Assembly (NCBI GenBank): GCA_026014905.1
Contig: JAOZHK010000221.1
Location: forward strand, 1 to 23,580
Source: Candidatus Bathyarchaeota archaeon
GTDB lineage: Archaea > Thermoproteota > Bathyarchaeia > RBG-16-48-13 > GCA-020355125
Direction: 5' to 3'
DNA length: 23,580 bases
In this document: piece after piece, positions 21,479 through 23,580 of the stretch
Numbering within the stretch: position 1 is the first letter of the stretch
How the letters are laid out: every line of letters starts with the position of its first letter
Notes under the pieces: model-generated
Told to the model about the DNA's origin: nothing
What the model saw: the letters and a program-made list of their open reading frames with translations, nothing else
Database searches by the model: none
Translations under genes and position numbers: made by a program

Positions 21479-21553
21479 CTATCAAGTCTCCCTAAGCTCT
21501 CGGTAATAAGTCCGGATGAGCTAGTTAATAACTTTATCACCGATGATCGTAAC

Positions 21554-21563
21554 CTATTAATAG
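21554..21563 (+). promoter_or_regulatory. TATA-like element before gcvPA
   Basis: CTATTAATAG lies about 33-42 bases before the gcvPA ATG and would give a leader of about ten bases. Only GATGGAAC precedes the start, so the message may be nearly leaderless. Confidence 0.35.
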
Positions 21564-21595
21564 AAAGGGAATTACAGTCGATCTATTGATGGAAC

Positions 21596-22996
21596 ATGAG
21601 CGACGTCTCGCATCCATATCTCCCTAATGATACTCCTAGTATTCGTCAGAGGCTATTAGAGAGCATCGGCCTAGCATCAGTTAATGATGTTTTTTCTGAC
21701 ATCCCATCGACAGTTCGACTGTCTGAACGCTTAGCTCTACCCTCCGCACGATCTGAAGCACAGGTTCGGAAAATGGTAGAGACATTACTTCAACAAAACA
21801 CCTCAGCCAGAGACAATCTCTCTTTTCTAGGTGGTGGTGCGTGGCACCATTATATTCCGGCAGTAGTGGATGCAATAATCTCTCGAGGAGAGTTTTTAAC
21901 GAGCTATACGCCCTATCAGCCAGAAATCAGTCAAGGTATGCTACAGGCTCTTTTTGAGTATCAGAGCATGATGAGTGAGCTCTTGGTTATGGATATTGTG
22001 AATAGCTCGATGTACGATTGGGCGACAGCGCTAGGTGAAGCTGCTCGGATGGCGTCTCGAGTGACTCATCGTAGCGAACTTCTTATCCCTCACTTTATCA
22101 GCCCTGAACGACTTGCTACCTTGAAAGCGTATGTGACATCTCTTGGAATGCGAATTATTGAGATGGAGCAGCCATTCCCCCGGGGACAAATTGAGATCGA
22201 CGCGCTTAAGGAACAAGTGTCTTCAAAAACTGCTGGGATATATATTGAGAATCCCTCCTATCTTGGATATTTGATAGATGATGGTGATGCTATCGCTGAT
22301 GTCGCTCACGACGCACGAAGTTTATTCATCGTCGGTGTGGATCCGACTTCACTGGGTCTCATTAAACCGCCGGGGGCTTATGGCGCTGATATTGTTGTTG
22401 GTGAAGGACAACCGTTAGGGAGTTATGTCAATTATGGTGGGCCCTTTTTAGGAATTTTTGCTTGTCGAAATGAAACTCGCTTACTCAGGCAGATGCCAGG
22501 ACGTTTAGTTGGATTAACAACCACCCAGGATAATCAAGAAACCGGGTTTTGTATGGTTCTCCAAACTCGGGAACAACATATCCGTCGTGAAAAAGCAACA
22601 TCAAATATCTGCACGAATCATGCCTTATGTGCGGTGAGAGCGGCAATATTTCTCGCATTATATGGACGAGACGGATTCCAACAATTCAGCGAATACCTTT
22701 TTACATTAACGCAGTATGCAATTCGACATTTAACCGCGTTAGACGGCGTTTATACACCATTTTTCTCCGGCTGTCACTTTAAAGACTTCACCATTAGCTT
22801 TGAGGATACAACAAATCCTCCGGAGTTCGATATCCAACAGGAGTTGCTAGCGCAAGGAATCTTTGGAGGTCGAGCGTTATCAACGATTTTTCCTGAACTC
22901 GGTGATACATATTTGTACAGTGTCTCTGATCTTCATTCCATTCAAGACATCAAGACACTAGGGCAAGTAATAACGACCTTAAGGGACGCTGGTTGA
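21596..22996 (+). CDS. gcvPA: Glycine dehydrogenase (decarboxylating) subunit 1
   Basis: The N-terminal half of the split glycine decarboxylase (P-protein), 466 residues. With GcvPB it decarboxylates glycine and loads the aminomethyl group on the lipoyl H-protein. [16 protein letters not shown] at the start, [30 protein letters not shown], and [12 protein letters not shown] are family signatures. The PLP-binding Lys is expected in subunit 2. The length is near the family norm of 440-460. The stop is followed after one base by the gcvPB ATG, a tight coupling usual for this pair. H-, T- and L-protein genes are not in the window. Confidence 0.95.
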   Translation: MSDVSHPYLPNDTPSIRQRLLESIGLASVNDVFSDIPSTVRLSERLALPSARSEAQVRKMVETLLQQNTSARDNLSFLGGGAWHHYIPAVVDAIISRGEFLTSYTPYQPEISQGMLQALFEYQSMMSELLVMDIVNSSMYDWATALGEAARMASRVTHRSELLIPHFISPERLATLKAYVTSLGMRIIEMEQPFPRGQIEIDALKEQVSSKTAGIYIENPSYLGYLIDDGDAIADVAHDARSLFIVGVDPTSLGLIKPPGAYGADIVVGEGQPLGSYVNYGGPFLGIFACRNETRLLRQMPGRLVGLTTTQDNQETGFCMVLQTREQHIRREKATSNICTNHALCAVRAAIFLALYGRDGFQQFSEYLFTLTQYAIRHLTALDGVYTPFFSGCHFKDFTISFEDTTNPPEFDIQQELLAQGIFGGRALSTIFPELGDTYLYSVSDLHSIQDIKTLGQVITTLRDAG

Positions 22997-22997
22997 G

Positions 22998-23580
22998 ATG
23001 ACGAGTATTCGTCAAGCTAAATGGCTGGAACCTCTAATTTTTGCCCTCGGAGCTTCCCACCGTCGAGGATGTCGGTTCGCATGCGAAGATTCCGTATTAC
23101 GTCAACTTAATCAAGAATTGGATAGATGGCTTCCTCAAGCCTTGCGCCGAGAGAATCCTCCAGCTCTGCCTGAGCTCTCGGAAGTTGAAGTCGTCAGACA
23201 CTTCACCCGATTATCTCAGATCAATTTTTCGGTTGACACCGGATTTTATCCCCTGGGCAGTTGCACGATGAAGTATAACCCTAAAATCAACGAGGTTCTA
23301 GCGAACCATCCTTCTGTCCAGTGGTTGCATCCGCATCAAGACGAATCAACAGTGCAGGGAGCCCTTGAGCTCATGTATAATCTGTCCCGCTGGCTGAATG
23401 AAATCACGGGAATGCACCGGTTTTCACTCGCGCCCTCTGCGGGAGCTCATGGAGAATATACCGGTACTCTTATTATCCGAGCCTATCACGACGCTGCTGG
23501 TGAATTACATCAACGGCAAGAAATCCTGGTCCCCGACACGGCTCATGGAACGAATTACACGAGTGCTGCTATGGCAGGCT
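22998..23580 (+). CDS. gcvPB: Glycine dehydrogenase (decarboxylating) subunit 2, 5' part (runs off the window)
   Basis: The frame beginning at ATG 22998 remains open to the end of the window, giving 194 residues of a protein normally near 480-500. The stretch [20 protein letters not shown] followed by [15 protein letters not shown], and then [10 protein letters not shown] and [15 protein letters not shown], identify GcvPB, the PLP-carrying half of the split P-protein. The PLP-binding Lys lies beyond the window. It starts one base after the gcvPA stop. Confidence 0.95.
   Translation, partial: MTSIRQAKWLEPLIFALGASHRRGCRFACEDSVLRQLNQELDRWLPQALRRENPPALPELSEVEVVRHFTRLSQINFSVDTGFYPLGSCTMKYNPKINEVLANHPSVQWLHPHQDESTVQGALELMYNLSRWLNEITGMHRFSLAPSAGAHGEYTGTLIIRAYHDAAGELHQRQEILVPDTAHGTNYTSAAMAG

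Noticed and set aside
1..23580. CRISPR array, insertion sequence, integrase, toxin-antitoxin or other defence genes
   Set aside because: No regularly spaced repeats, transposase-like or nuclease-like frames were seen on either strand.

Overview
The window comes from an archaeon. The evidence is: a 601-residue ABCE1/RLI recycling factor with its ferredoxin domain; a tRNA-Arg gene with a 16-nt intron in a bulge-helix-bulge context; a short (226 aa) archaeal-type triosephosphate isomerase; a KaiC-like ATPase; a tungsten aldehyde oxidoreductase; A/T-rich TATA-like elements about 25-30 nt before predicted starts; and Shine-Dalgarno matches of the GGAGGTGA type. Start codons are often GTG or TTG. 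The lineage cannot be fixed from these genes alone. Several genes have bacterial-type relatives (glycerol kinase, GlpA-type dehydrogenase, ThiT with a TPP riboswitch, two-subunit glycine decarboxylase), a mixture common in Asgard archaea and some Euryarchaeota. I saw no CRISPR array, insertion sequence, phage gene or transcription regulator, and no gene-free stretch longer than about 230 bases.

Layout. (1) Bases 1-3227: the 3' end of a gamma-glutamyltranspeptidase-like gene (+), then, on the minus strand, a nitroreductase with a long N-terminal extension, inorganic pyrophosphatase, and an FMN-dependent 2-hydroxy-acid oxidase-like enzyme. (2) Bases 3352-7963 (+): a tightly packed glycerol operon of glycerol kinase, FAD glycerol-3-phosphate dehydrogenase with a [2Fe-2S] tail, an FAD/NAD oxidoreductase, and a small four-Cys DUF1667 protein. 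It would turn glycerol into DHAP, and the window also encodes triosephosphate isomerase. (3) Bases 8049-10795 (+): a four-cluster ferredoxin, an AOR-family tungsten enzyme and a MoaD/ThiS-like protein, forming an AOR module. (4) Bases 10815-13940: an enolase-superfamily dehydratase-like gene and the intron-containing tRNA-Arg(CCG) (both minus), an Ldh_2-family dehydrogenase (+), and TIM (minus).

(5) Bases 14008-18825, all minus strand, read from right to left: a TPP riboswitch, the thiamine transporter subunit ThiT, a KaiC-like ATPase, an AIR-synthase-superfamily protein, a 36-residue acidic/tryptophan microprotein, ABCE1, and a 76-residue unknown. (6) Bases 18935-20479: a second ECF S-component (+) and a second AIR-synthase-like (HypE-like) protein (minus), which follows a zinc-dependent MDR dehydrogenase (20504-21478, minus). 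(7) Bases 21596-23580 (+): gcvPA and the 5' part of gcvPB of the glycine cleavage system.

The points most worth a second look are the TPP riboswitch, whose conserved core contains the ATG that a gene caller would take as the thiT start (a TTG 21 nt downstream has a better ribosome binding site); the riboswitch-headed run thiT / KaiC-like ATPase / AIR-synthase-like; the acidic microprotein beside ABCE1; the AOR with unusual cluster-ligand spacing; and two copies of an A(CG)5T palindrome placed just before glpK and before the KaiC-like gene.
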